NCBI GenBank assembly: GCA_021018815.1
Contig: JAITYX010000009.1
Coordinates: 10,232,501 to 10,296,500 of the forward strand
Length of the DNA stretch: 64,000 bases
Direction of reading: 5' to 3'
Source of the DNA: Talinum fruticosum
Taxonomy: Eukaryota; Streptophyta; Magnoliopsida; Caryophyllales; Talinaceae
Each line of letters starts with the position of its first letter. The first letter of the stretch is position 1. The notes beneath the pieces are model-generated. The model was not told the DNA's origin. It did no database searches and saw only the letters and a program-made list of their open reading frames with translations. Positions 34,021-46,600 of the stretch are shown here, one piece after another. The position numbers and the translations under genes are program-made.

Positions 34021-34418
34021 TTATGTGTTTTCTCTGTTAAAATCTCATTACATTATTATGTGATATGTGCTTACGATTCTTTAATAACCATTAGTTTAGT
34101 TGATCCAGTGATACTGAGCCGATAGTTATTATTTACTTCCAATTTCGAGTCACTCGAAACTTAGCTGAGTCGGACTCGGACTTTGAGAAAAATGGACATC
34201 AAACTTCGAAATCATCTCTAGACAAGTGGAGAATTTTAGAATTTATTTTCAAAATATTTAGTTTTCTCTCTCTCTCGCGCGTTGTGATCGAGACAACTAG
34301 CCGTTGGAAGATAAACCGCTGGAATTCTAACCGTTGAGGAAGAGAACAGTCACACCGGTCCGAGGTGACCGCTGAAAGAGCCGAGTTAGAACGGATACTC
34401 GAAAGACGGATATTTTCT
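34021..34418 (+). other. Spacer between pol and the extra ORF, Copia II
   Basis: No ORF of note. Contains a CT microsatellite (34264-34276) and the upstream part of an internal promoter. Confidence 0.5.
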
Positions 34419-34426
34419 TATAAATA
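34419..34426 (+). promoter_or_regulatory. Internal TATA box before the extra 3' ORF, Copia II
   Basis: TTTCTTATAAATAGCACC, about 256 bases before the ATG at 34682, followed by a CT-rich leader. Element III has CCTATAAATAGCC in the same place before its extra ORF, despite much divergence elsewhere. The shared site suggests a separate transcript. Confidence 0.55.
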
Positions 34427-34681
34427 GCACCTATTCTCCTTCATTTCTTTACTTTACTCTTCACATACTCTCTCTCTCGAAATCAAATCCTCGTAAACAA
34501 GCGCTCCGTGATTAAAGAGACACCCGGGGATCTCAAGCTTCGTGAAGAACATCTCAAGTAAGCTCTGTTGCTCACAAACTCTTGCTTCTTCTACTCTTCT
34601 ATTCTTTTTTTTTCACTCTCTTTGAGCTCCTCTCTTCTCCTCTCTCTCAAGCTTATCTACTCTCTCTTTTCTCCATCAAAA

Positions 34682-36300
34682 ATGCCGAAAAGAGGTTCTC
34701 ACCCCGATTTTCTTGGCTCGCCACCAAGAAGCCCCGCACAAAAGCCGGGAAGGCCCCTTAAATTCAAAACCTCTTGTCACCCAAGCACCTTGCGCTGGAT
34801 GATAAATTCATCCCAACCACAAAATTTTCATGGTTGCCTCACATACAATCGACCAGGGGTCTACAACTTTCTTTGTTTCAGCAAGTTCATCCGTCCCGAA
34901 CTTGTCTCCGAGTTTTGCACTCATCTTTTTAGCTTTGAGGGTATTCTAACCTCCAAAGTTCAAAACATCACTGTTCAAATCAATACTTCCCTCCTCCATC
35001 GTCCTGTTCAAAGTATCTTCCCTTTTCTTGAACAGACAATCCAATACCTTTCAATGAGGTCGCTGACAACTTCTTTGAAAAGTACGCTAAAGAGTTCCTT
35101 GGGTTACGCAAAAACTTTTACGTGACCCAACTAAAGTCGAAGCTCATCTTCGTGTTTCTTGCTGATGAGAACCTTCTTCTCACAGACATTCCAGACAAGG
35201 AGAACCCTAACTGCAAGCATCTTAAAGCTCTTTTTGATATTCTAGAGGGCTACGAAGTAGACCTCTTTCCCGCTATCATCGAACAAATGGCGGTTGTGCC
35301 GGCTTAGACTCGAACAAGAAGAACACCCCTCTTCCCTTCGGTTCTCTTCTCACTCTTATTTTCAAACAGTTTAAAGTTCCTCTTCCCTCGGATCCAAACG
35401 CCGTTTCGAGGCTACCATTGTAGTCGACAAAAGGAACTTCTCAGTACGGATACCAGGAAACCAAACTTGGTGTCTAGATCCATAACTCGGAGCCGAGGCC
35501 ACCCTCCCCGCCTCGGACTCGGACCGAAATGCCTCTGTCTCTTCCTGCTCCCCCGGTAGCGCCTCCACCTCGAGTGCTTCCAAAACTCTTTCTTCCATTC
35601 CGTCCACCGCCTTCATGGACAAAATTTCTTCCGTGTCCTTGGAACTCAAGGACCTTCTCCGATCATTCAAGACTGTCTTCCGATCTATGACCATCAACCG
35701 AAAACCGCCCAATCTCAAATAAGAGAGCGGCGAGGACGTGCTCATTGAGACGAAAGCTGCGGTAAAGGAGCAAAGGAGCTTCTCGAGCTCCTTCAGGAGA
35801 GAAGATCCAAGGCAGCTCATGATCCAGGTAACTCGGACACTTCGAGGAATCCTCGAGCCCCGCCAAGTCCTCTTCGAGACAATGGAGAAGAAGAAGAAGA
35901 AGAAGAAGGAGAAGAAGCGAGAGGAGCCTGTGGCTGAGGCAGCTCCTTCGATCAAGGCGAGCCGAGAAGGACAAGGAGAGCACGAAGGACAAGGAGCGAG
36001 CAGCGAGGGTCCGGGTGCTCCTAAAGCGCAACCGAAGTGATCGGCTCGGACGGCATCCGAGTGGGTCATAAGAACACGTTGACCAAGGATAGACAGCAGC
36101 GAGTCGGCCTGAGCACACCCCTCCGAGTCATTGAGTTCCAAGAAAACGAGCCTCCGGACGACCTAGTTCTAGGTCAACCACTCGAAGCGAGCCGATACCG
36201 GAGATTCCTGTACTTCCTCCGCCGCGCTCAAGCACATCGTCAAGATCTTATCGGCGCCGGCGCACCACTCGTCCTTCCTCAACCCCGACTGATCCATCCC
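34682..36300 (+). pseudogene. Extra 3' ORF of Copia II (MPKRG protein; plant transposon protein-like), broken
   Basis: The ATG at 34682 starts MPKRGSHPDF. FIRPELVSEFCTHLFSFEGI (about 34890-34950) and, after a frameshift near 35050, ENPNCKHLKALFDILEGYEV (about 35200-35260) match the layout of the 'putative plant transposon protein' domain (PF20167-like, my reading from motif shape). A stop at about 35305 interrupts it. The tail is rich in Lys/Glu (35880-35940). The gene occupies the position of the env-like ORF in SIRE elements, but no membrane segment or signal peptide is visible. Elements I and III carry the same gene. Confidence 0.65.
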
Positions 36301-36659
36301 CTCCTTAATTTCTTAGTGTTTTATTTACAGACATTTCATGTTTTCTCTTTTGTCCGGACATCAAATATGTACTTCTCATTATATTCTTCCCACTTTTTTT
36401 TGTTTTTCTTTGAAAGGCGGGGAGAATCGATAAGAAAAAAATTTGTTGGCTTGTTTAGGGGAGTCTCTCTCACCCTCTGTAAATATTTTTCTTTGACGTT
36501 AATGAAATAAATGCATTTCATTAATAATTGTTGTCTATCTGGATTTATTTCTTTTCTTACTCGATAGCTATGAAATCTTAAGTTATCTTCTAAGCAAGTT
36601 TGCAAATCAGATTTATATCACTAACAAAGTTTTTGTCTAAGTATGGAATGCCTTTCATC
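36301..36659 (+). other. 3' untranslated region of Copia II
   Basis: AT-rich sequence between the extra ORF and the polypurine tract. It contains the GTTTAGGGGAGTCTC motif shared with elements I and III. Confidence 0.5.
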
Positions 36660-36672
36660 AAAAGGGCGAGAT
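36660..36672 (+). other. Polypurine tract of Copia II
   Basis: AAAAGGGCGAGAT immediately before the 3' LTR. Confidence 0.75.
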
Positions 36673-38270
36673 TGAAGACTCGGACTTTATACTTACCCTT
36701 TTCGAGTTTCATCGAGGAATCGGGTATAAGACTTCATCTCTCATAGGGTTTTGATTTCAAGTCATTCCATGTGCCTTAGAAGCCTTTACGAGTAATATAA
36801 CATTTTCTCCGAGTGTTATAGAAACTATTATATATGTTTATGCGTGACTCGATCGACTTAGAAAGCATACCTGTACTTACCACTTCACACTCGGTTCCGA
36901 GTCACTCAACACTCGGATATATCGCATGTTCAAACACTTTATTTCACGCACATAAACTCAGGTCTAACTTCATGTTACAGGAATTACATTGTTAATTTAC
37001 TATTCCAAGTCGACATATTTAGTTTGAACTTTGTTTAGTCTAGATCAAGTTTGTTTACTCCGATCCTTTGACTTGTTTATCTTCTAGACTAACTAAGATG
37101 GAATTTGAGTATCATGGATATTAAACTCAGAAAATTCCATTCCTTTTCCGACTCGAGATAATTAGTCACTTAATTATATTAATTATGTTATTATCTCGTG
37201 TCTAATCTTGGACCAAAGTATTTTATACTTTGAGAACCAAATTGATTTACTTTTTTAGGTTATTTAAACGAGGTTATCCTAATTTTGAATTACAAAAGTA
37301 ACCTGGCTTCAAAACGTCAAATCACCAAGCAGACAAAGCTTTTTCCACCTCCGACCTAGCCCCGGACATCGTGTCGGGGTTGTCTGTTTCCAAAGCTGGA
37401 AATCTGCAACACGAAGCTCAACGGTGGTTTCCACCTTATTTTTCAAGACACCACCAGGTGGTCTTAGGACTTCCAAAGGAGTCAAGAGCCGTTTCCCAAC
37501 ATTCATATCTCAACGGATATTTTCCGAGTGGCTCGGAAAATCCTTTACAACGATCACAAGGGACTTCTAATCGGAAGATGGACACAACGGCTAAGTCTGC
37601 TTCGTCATCTATAAATAGAAGCCAACTTCCAAGACTTGAAGATTGTTGAACCAACTGTTAATACACATACTTGAGCAAAATTCATTATATTCATTCTCAA
37701 TTTTCTACTTACAACTCCAATTCGTATTTATTAATTCTCCGAGTTGTAAGGTCTTGTACTCGATTACAAACACTCTCTTTCTTACTCTCTAAGAAAGGTC
37801 CCTTGACTGAGTTGTAAGGGTTAACTCAGCTCGGTGTCCCTAACCGTAACGGTGATCTCAATTAGAAAGTACTAAATCGGATAAGGTAATTTCGAGTCTA
37901 GGAAAAACTTGTACGGTGTTGTTTAAGGGAGCAACTTGGGTTCGATCAGTCTACTGAATTTTGTGGACTCAAAATACTGGATTTGACTTCGTGCTTGGAT
38001 TAGCACGGTCCGTGGTTTTCTGCCCAGGAGGGTTTCCACGTACTTTACGAGTTATTACTTTTACGAGTGTATTATAGACTCAAACTGTTTCAAAGTTTTG
38101 CTTAATCTGTTTCTTCACTCTTCACTGAATTCCGAGTTAGTACTTTTCCGAGTTCATCCTTGACTATCGCTCACCTTAGATTCATATCTATTTTAAATTT
38201 CAAGCGAATTTCATCATCACCCTATTCACCCCCTCTAGGGTGACTTAGCCTCTCCTAGAGCAAACCTTCA
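36673..38270 (+). repeat. 3' LTR of Copia element II
   Basis: TGAAGACTCG...AACCTTCA, 1598 bases, matching the 5' LTR throughout. After it comes LTR sequence of element A, with no copy of the left flank. Confidence 0.9.
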
Positions 38271-39883
38271 TCTAGCACTGTACGGTCAGTCGGTGTCGGC
38301 CATGGGCCAAGACTAAAGGGTCAATCTCGGTCCATGGCTCAGTCTGTCAGAAATAAAATTTTATTTTTTGCCACTTTAAACGAAATGTCGAGGTGCACTT
38401 TTAGGAGAAATAAAATCGAAAAGAGAGTCACCATTTAGTTTTGAGAAATAAAAAAAAAAGAAAAAGAAGAAGAATCTTCCAATCTTAGTACATGAAAATT
38501 AAGCTTGAAAGAGGTTTAAAAGTTGACTCCATCGGTTTAGAACTTAGAATCTAGATTCGGGCGAAAGTAAGAAATGTAGGGATAATCCCTTTCATTCAGC
38601 CCATCAACAGATGACCTCTTCTAACTCGAGTTATGAGTTAAAAAAATATGTTTCAAAAAAGCACACAACATGCAAATACGGTATCAACAAAACATGTGAA
38701 GAAAGCGATAAAGAAAAGCGATAAAAATAAGTTACAGCGGGTGGGGAGGAATTAAAAGCGATTACATCCTTAAATCCACAATAGCGGAAGCGATAAAAGG
38801 AATAAATTTAAATAACCATTAGAGGCTGCAAAGGAATTGAATGCCCTCGAGTTATACCACCTAATGATCTTGATCTCAAACAGGATCCGGAAACATGACG
38901 GTGAATGATTAAGTACTGAAAGGGGTTTTTGTGAATTTGGTGGATGTAGAACGAGTGTAGGGAAATGGTGACGAGTGTTTAGTGGAATGATGACTAGCTG
39001 AAAATGAGCGAAAGATCACAATACCGAATAGCATTAAGTAGCTTTTATCCTAAATTCAGCGGTGTCTACCTAAGATATCGACTTAGCAGCTTTTAGATTT
39101 ATAATGGGGCAACATAAGGCATAGGAATGGCTATCCTCTAAATGAAAACTAAAGCTCTATGTTTATAGAGAAAAATGCTAGGTTAGAAATGACCTAAAGA
39201 GCATGCGATTAGCCGTCCAAAATGCGAGAACTAGACAAACCGGAAAATCGGGAAAAAAAAGCTGGATAAAATCGACTTGAACCGGAAATCTCTCGGGAAG
39301 GGCCGAGGATCGCGGCACCGGAGTCCAAACGACTTTGTTTGGAAAAATAGTTCTTCCGTGCTTTAGCTGGTTTACTGGAGTAACATGCAATGCTTTGGCG
39401 AAAAATCCCGTGAAGTGTAGCGCCGGCCTTGTACGGTGTCGTTTGTCTGTAGTTGGCTTCCATGTCTTGGTTGGACGATTGGAGAAAAACGCAGTGCTTT
39501 GGCCAAAAACCCCTGAGCGCGGCATTGGCCCACACGACGTCATATAGACGTGTTCAGCTCCATGTTACGCTAGGATACTAAAGACGAAACGCTACGTTTA
39601 GCGAGCAGCAATGCATGATGCGTGGCGCCGACCTAGCGTTGACCTTGAGCATTGACCGGGTTTGGACCGACCAAAAGAAAATGGGTTTGTGGGCGGGTCC
39701 AAAGCAAAGAAAGCTAATTTTTGGTGCTTAGGGTGCTTTTTGTGGTTTGCGAGGCTTCCATCACGCCAATCGGACTCTAACTATGATCTAAATCGCAAAC
39801 AGGATCGGGATTTCATTACCGAGGTAATAAAATAAAATGACAGAAATAAAAGAGATAAGAGTAACACGTTTTCGATGTCGACA
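38271..39883 (-). repeat. 5' LTR of element A, 5' part
   Basis: Continuation of 26969-27366 after Copia II; the two parts total about 2.0 kb. The minus-strand start TGTCGACATC corresponds to TGTAGACACC in LTR C. It shares AATGAAATCCC and CTCGAGG blocks with LTR C and has a TATA box at 39159. The outer end abuts element B at 39884. Confidence 0.75.
39159..39168 (-). promoter_or_regulatory. TATA box of LTR A
   Basis: Minus strand TTCTCTATAAACATAGAG, in the position equivalent to the TATA box at 8084 in LTR C. Confidence 0.45.
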
Positions 39884-42330
39884 ACTAGGGTCAAGGGTAC
39901 AAACTTGTTGATGGAAGTTACGGTCAAATAAGGGGTATTGTTGTGTGCAATGTCTTCTTCAAGTAGGTCCTTCTTATCGAAAGTGATAGTTCCATCCCGG
40001 TGTTAACGAAACCTACTACTTCCTCGGGTGAGACTTCAAGAGATACCACAATCTTACTTAGTGCATCGATCAAGGCTTGTCTATGTTTCTCGAAGTGAAT
40101 GTTAAGCGCCAAATGGATATGTCACCTTTAAGTTTCGAAGTGAATGTTTAAGGACCGAATCTTCTTCTTTGGCAATTTCTCTTTCTTTTGGGACCTCTTA
40201 GGTCTATTATGGAATCGTGGGTGCATTATGACGTCGTAATCTTGTTAGGAACTGAACTTTGGAGTTCTTTATTTATCCCTAAAAGTCATAATATTCCATA
40301 GGTTGCATGCCTTAGAAGTCATCATCATGGTCATCCTTAGTTTCATAGGCATCTTCTTCATCGCTTACCCATAATCCATATGTCTCTCGATCTATTGGAG
40401 GCAAGCTAATCTGTAACTTGGATTCTTGTATGTCTTGAATGAAAATAGAGGGAATACACCGATATGTAAAAAGTTTCTTTAAATAGGTTTATATTGTTAG
40501 TTGGTTTCGAGCAACCTTAGGAAAAGGGTGGTGACAATTATGAAACATACTCGTAGTTTGTTCTTGAAAGTCCAACAATGTTCGATATTGTGCTCTCGTA
40601 CACGATGGTATTTGTAAAATTTTCCCACATCCTAGTTTTTTTCTTGTTTTGCTTTTTCGATTCTATTCTAATAGGCGGAAGTTCAATTTTACCCTTGGAG
40701 AGTAGGTGATCGAGTGCTTGAGCATAAGTGGTGTCTATTGGAGTGTAGTCGGTATACTTATTGAGGGCATTGACATCCGCACCCCTACTAGTAGTTCCCT
40801 TATTGGAGTTTTCCTTGTCCTTGTTTTGGTAATTACCTCTATAACTTGCCATGACTTTTGTAGTCAAGACGGTCAGTTCTTCTTTAATGAGCATATCCGC
40901 ATCACTAAGGGTTGTGAAACTCATGAAAGGCTAGAACTTCAAATGTTGATTATAGGCTTGTCGAAGATTCTTCATAATAATTCGACTTGATCCTTCTCGG
41001 AAGGTCGGTTTACCATATGGGCAGCCTTTTCCCTCCACATAGTAAGAAAGTCGGTGCCCTTTCATTTTCTTCTTGTTTAATCGGTTCCATGTCATGAAAA
41101 ATAACACGTAAGTCGGTGTTGTAGAGTATCGATGCAAACATTCGTTACAATGATCTCGTCGAATTAGTGACCTTGTGTGGGTCAACTATGTTCTACAATT
41201 TCAACACATCATTATCGAACGTCCAAGGGAAAATGCCATGGTACATGTCTTTACGTACATTTTTTAAAGTCATTGCTCCTATAAAATTTCGAACATGATG
41301 GTGAGGATTCTCAAAGCTGTGAAATTTTATGTATGGCATGGTGAACCGAGGCGGCGAGTTTTCCTTTAGGCTCTATTTGATTCTAAGAAAATAGGTTGGA
41401 AAGAAAATTTAAATGGAAAAAAGTAATGAGGAAAAAAGTTAAGGGAAAATTTTTTTTTTTCTTATGTTTGGTTCAAGGAAAAATAGAGGGAAAAATAGAG
41501 AAAAAATACTCAATAGTATTGATTAATTGAGAGGAGAGAGAAAATTTTTAATGACATTACTTATTAGAATTCTCTCTCTTTTCGCATTTCTCTCTTTGTG
41601 AAATTTTTCTTCCATTTTCCTCTCAATTTTGGAAGGAAAATATCATTGACCAAATTGACAAAATTTTCCATGAGTTTTTCCATCAAACTTTTTTCTCTCC
41701 TTTTTCTTCAATTCAAACAAGAGAAAGAAATTCATTTTCCACATTTTTTTCTTTCCTTCTAATTTTCTTAGAATCAAATAGAGCCTTAGCAATTGAAGTG
41801 AATCCCGTAAGGTCATAATAATGGCTTTTGAACATGGAGGACTCTCGTAGAATTCTCTCTATATGATCTATGCATGGATCGAGTCGCGGTTCGGGGTTAG
41901 TTTACGTAAGAAGTTGGCCATTAGGTGGTGGTCGAGGTCTTTCTTCGCCCTTTCCCTCTTTATTTTCCTCATTTTTACGTAAAGTCCTAAGGATAAGAGC
42001 AAGGGCTTCATACATGGATTCTATTTTCTTATCTTAAGCCTCAATCCTAACTTCTATTTTAGTTGAAGATTTATTGATCAAAGTCACAATGGGAGATGGC
42101 GGTGCTTCTTCATCCACTAGAGGGTAATTGTTTTTAGGTACTTGTTTAACGATGAAAAAGCATTTATCTAATTGGTGTCAAACGTATCGGTGTTGAGTGA
42201 CCGATGTTGGTCGCACCGGAGTTAATCAAGATGATGTTGAACGCGGAGGTGTTAAACTGGACTCTCTGCTCAACCGTTCTAACCTTTTCGAACTCGGAAT
42301 TTGATGAAACCTAGTTGAAGTTGGTTTCGA
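39884..42330 (-). pseudogene. Gag of element B, broken
   Basis: Matches element A gag in order: LSKIVVSLEVSPEEVVGFVN (39924-40090), a KYTDYTPIDTTYAQALDHLL segment (40690-40790), a knuckle-like HRVREHNIEHCWTF region (about 40565-40610), and further capsid-like pieces to 41370. Then, after the MITE, come N-terminal sequences (41786-42330). Frameshifts throughout. Confidence 0.7.
41369..41785. mobile_element. Tourist-like MITE (PIF/Harbinger type)
   Basis: A 417-bp element with terminal inverted repeats beginning GGCTCTATTTGATTC. The first 24 bases are identical between the two ends and weaker matches extend to about 40 bases. The flanks are TTA on both sides (41366-41368 and 41786-41788), the 3-bp duplication typical of PIF/Harbinger. 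No ORF. It interrupts gag of element B. Confidence 0.85.
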
Positions 42331-43290
<960 letters not shown>

Positions 43291-43526
43291 TCCAAGCATG
43301 CAGGATCCACACTTGAGCCCATGGTTGGCTCAAATAACTTTAAAGAAACTACACATTCAGCAAGTACGGTATGTAAGAATGCAATTTGAATTGAATCAGA
43401 ATACCAAATCAAACAGAATATAGAATATTACATAACATCACTGAACTTTTCCGCTGCAAGTATCCAAATATAATTACAGGAAATGGAAATATAGAACATC
43501 ATAAAGCACGTTACATTTCACCATTG
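43291..43526 (-). other. Probable 3' UTR of the host gene
   Basis: Unique, AT-rich sequence after the stop codon at 43527. The poly(A) site cannot be fixed from sequence alone. Confidence 0.45.
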
Positions 43527-43600
43527 CTAACGAACACGTCGAACTTTCTCTTCTTGCCCTAGTCCAAGGGATCTTTGTGCATTTGCTATGCCTTCAGGAT
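43527..43600 (-). CDS. Exon 3 (last) of the host gene
   Basis: The acceptor is TTAACAG at 43601-43607. The exon is 74 bases, open from PEGIANAQRSLGLGQEEKVR to the stop TAG at 43529-43527 when entered in phase 1. If entered in phase 0, as exon 2 is written, it stops after four codons. Confidence 0.68.
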
Positions 43601-46600
43601 CTGTTAACAGCCAATGTGAATAACTTGATACAACCAAATAATAATTAGGTCCATGCCAATGACAATTCAAATGAACACCAAAACAGGGACACCAAGAATG
43701 AACCGTGAGACACCCATCTCAGAAATTGCCCTATTGGTTGAGAACATAAACAGAGGAGCTCAATGTATAATTTTTTATTTTATTTTATTTTTGCATTAGC
43801 TTGACTTTGGCAAAGACAGAAAGAACTAAAGGACGTTTGCACCCAGCTTACCAAAAACTGAGTGAAAATACGAGTTAAGAAGCTCAAGTTGCGGGAGACA
43901 TTGTATGCCATTGCAGGTGGAAGGGGCTTCACAACAGTATCAATGCTGAATACCCGTTGAAGAAACTGAACAAATCCAAACGTAAAAGGATTCAGCTTTT
44001 CTAATTGGTAAATGTTTAAGGAAACGTCAGCTCAATATCTTAGTATACATCAGGCTCAAAAAGAAACACTACTTACTCCAGTATATATATGCAGCAACTG
44101 AGTCCTAAAATACAAGTAAATTTATACTTACTCTTAGATCACATACTTGGCAGAAGAAAGATGTATGATGCTGAGAAGCTTCAAAGCACAAAAAAGAACT
44201 CAATGGTAAAGGGGAAAACATAGAGTTGACTGGTCCCATCACCCCTATGGACACCAAATCAGAAATTATCACTTGAAAGTTCTGTTTTTTCCCAGTTAAA
44301 TACACTGTAAAAGATACAATCTCATCACCAGGATATTGCAGAACAAAATTCCTTCTAACGGGAAAAGAATAGTCACTTGAAGATCCTAGACTGTGTCCTG
44401 GCATAGGATACAGCCTTCACAAAAAAATTTGACAGTTCAGGCTGACATTAAGTATCCAGGTCCTACACTCCTATGCCAAGTGTTGTACCCGACATGGGCA
44501 CTTCAAGCATAAGTATGAAAACATGAGTCCAAGGAGTGTAGATAATTAGACACAACTCGTTTCATCTCTAAGAAAATTCATGTCCACTTGCCAGCATAAA
44601 ACCTAATGAAGACATCTATGCAGTACGCTCTTTAAACATAAGACTAAATTCTAGATCTATCTAAATTCCTCCGGATTCATCCGTATTTTCTCATGCCCAT
44701 CCAAATCCCTTCATATTTCAGATTTCACGTTTCAAATTTCAAATATTAAATTGTCCTCGTGCTAAATGCAGATTGCACCCAAATTAAATTTAAATGAATG
44801 TTTATAATCTTTTAGTTTTAAAACATCTGTTGTCCTAAATTTATTAAATAAGCATCATAACTAAGCAATTTTCCCCTAGTTGTACAACATAGTTTCTTTC
44901 TTTCCGTTAAAAAAATTTTTCATCTTTTACTTTTATATTTTTCCCTTTAAATACATGTAACTTTAATGATTATTTGGTATTTTACGTGAATACACTATCA
45001 TCATTTTCCTGGCGGTGGGACTTTCAGAATATGGACTTGGATTGGACATTATCGTCATTTTAAAATTGTCCAAACAAGTTATTTGAACATTAATCAGTGA
45101 AAGCAAAGAAATGTAACTCTCTTAAAAATTTCTGCTTATTTAAATTTTTTTAAAAGGTCAGTAAGTCTTCTCTAATGTTAAGGTCACAAAGATATCAGAC
45201 ATGCGTTGGGTTAGGGCAATAAGGGAACCCCAGCAATTGGTGGGACTGAACTTCAACACAGCAGATGAATATTTTACCACTTGTTCAGGCGTGTTTCCTC
45301 TTAAACATAAGAGTTGTTCGTGAAGCATCACTAAATAAATACTTCTGACACCCATGTTATGCATCAGGGGAAACAAATTCAGGAAAGAATTTTTTCTTGT
45401 TAATCTTTCAAGGTTAAGTAATTTAATCACTCATAAACCTTTTTAGTTGACATGAATTCAATCATATACTAATAAAAATGACAAAAAGTTAACATGAAAT
45501 AGTCTACTTACAGCATGTAGAAATATTAAAAAGAAAAATAAAATACATAGAACTAGGGTTGTAGGAGAGCTGAGCCTCCTTGCTGGGGTTGCTCAAAAGC
45601 TAGCCAAGCCAAGGTTGTGACGAGCCTGAGCAAGCTTGCTAAGAGATCCAAGCTGAACCAAGGCTTCAAAAATCTGGGCTCATTAGCTTGCCAAGCTTAA
45701 ACAAGCCAAGCATAAATGAGCAGATTAAAGAGTTAACGAGCCGAACCTAAACAAGGTAAACAAATGAGACATGCCAATTTGATGAATTTAGCTATATTAG
45801 AATAAAATTTTATATTCGTATTCAACAACTGATGTTATTGCCTTTTACAAATGAATAGACTTGTAATATGATTGTTTATTGTTAATTTTTAAAATCTGTA
45901 GTTTGCATTCAATAATGATCTTAGTTGTATGAGGACTAAATAGATTTGCATTAAGAAAGAGACAACAAACTCATATTTCATGTTTAATAATGGGAAATTT
46001 TGTTCAAGTTTTATATAGTATTTTAGTGATAAGTATTTAAATTATGATTTTTGAGCAATGAAAAAATGAGTCTCAAGCATAGTCACTAGGAATGCTTCCT
46101 GTGTAACACAGATCACTAATTTTTGCATAAATTTACTCTGCTTTGGCTTCGGATTCACTATTCCTAGAAAGCAGATGGCAGGGTGTCTCAAGCATAGTCA
46201 CTAGGAGTGTTTCCCAGATCCCTAAGTGTGTAACACATACCACTGATTTTTGCACAAATTTACTCTACTTTGGCTTCAGATTCCCTATTCCCAAAAAGCA
46301 GATGGCAGGGTTGTGGGGCGATCCTGTTAACCATGGACTCTCAGACAAGCAAACAAGCTAACAAGTTCATCAAACTCGAGGCCTTTGACAAGTGGAGCTC
46401 AAGCTTGAGCCTTGGGTGAGCCGAAAGCTTATGAGCTAGCGAGCCGAGAGCCGAGCACAACTTCAAGCCTCACAACCTACGCTCGGCTCGAATACGCTCC
46501 TACATAGAACAAACCGAAAAGAAGAGGGAGATTGAAGACTCAAGTAAAACACTATCTCTGTTTATAGTTTTGAGTTCAAGTCATTTACACATCTTAAGAA

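Larger units (their letters stand above)
27367..38270 (+). mobile_element. Copia element II, SIRE-like, near full length but degenerate
   Basis: A 10.9-kb element with 1.6-kb LTRs (27367-28966 and 36673-38270), an initiator-Met-type primer binding site, gag, protease, integrase, RT, RNase H, an extra 3' ORF with its own TATA box, and a polypurine tract. All domains are in the usual Copia order, but frameshifts and stops interrupt each. It lies inside the 5' LTR of element A. The flanks GCCGG and TCTAG do not match, so no target duplication is seen. SIRE/Maximus lineage is inferred from the large size and the additional ORF after pol. Confidence 0.88.
13062..39883 (-). mobile_element. Tat-lineage Ty3/gypsy element A (interrupted, 3' end missing)
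   Basis: Read from the right: 5' LTR (39883 down to 26969, split by Copia II), primer binding site (26951-26967), leader (split by the gag-only element at 19339-26731), gag, protease region, RT/RNase H, a second archaeal-type RNase H, and integrase up to its second catalytic Asp. The double RNase H before integrase is the hallmark of the Tat lineage. The element ends abruptly at 13062, where the tip of LTR C begins. Every frame is broken. Element A itself lies in the protease region of a related element B, whose sequence resumes at 39884. Confidence 0.85.

Noticed and set aside
35371..36141. A 256-codon open frame on the minus strand, the longest in the window
   Set aside because: It lies antisense to the extra 3' ORF of Copia II in GC-richer sequence, has poly-Phe from an AAG repeat, and no family features. 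It is a shadow.
39178..39543. 108- and 121-codon minus-strand frames in LTR A
   Set aside because: Two overlapping frames inside an LTR with no domain features. LTR C has no equivalent frame.
43620..43740. Possible upstream extension of exon 3 in the same open frame (translation contains HWHGPNYYLVVSSYSHWLLT)
   Set aside because: The frame is open by chance through intron 2. The AACAG acceptor at 43601 gives a better join with exon 2, and intron 2 otherwise has normal borders. Intron retention here cannot be fully excluded without transcripts.
44105..44404. 99-codon minus-strand frame in intron 1
   Set aside because: No start context, no splice sites that fit the flanking exons, and the exon 1 to exon 2 join is already continuous without it.
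45158..45430. 90-codon minus-strand frame in intron 1
   Set aside because: No recognisable domain and no plausible splice borders. Treated as chance.
46515..46532. Polypurine-like GAAAAGAAGAGGGAGAT before the 5' LTR of Copia III, suggesting a tandem element sharing this LTR
   Set aside because: The sequence upstream is the hAT-like element and intron DNA, not Copia internal sequence, and the GAGAT there is matched after the 3' LTR as a target duplication.
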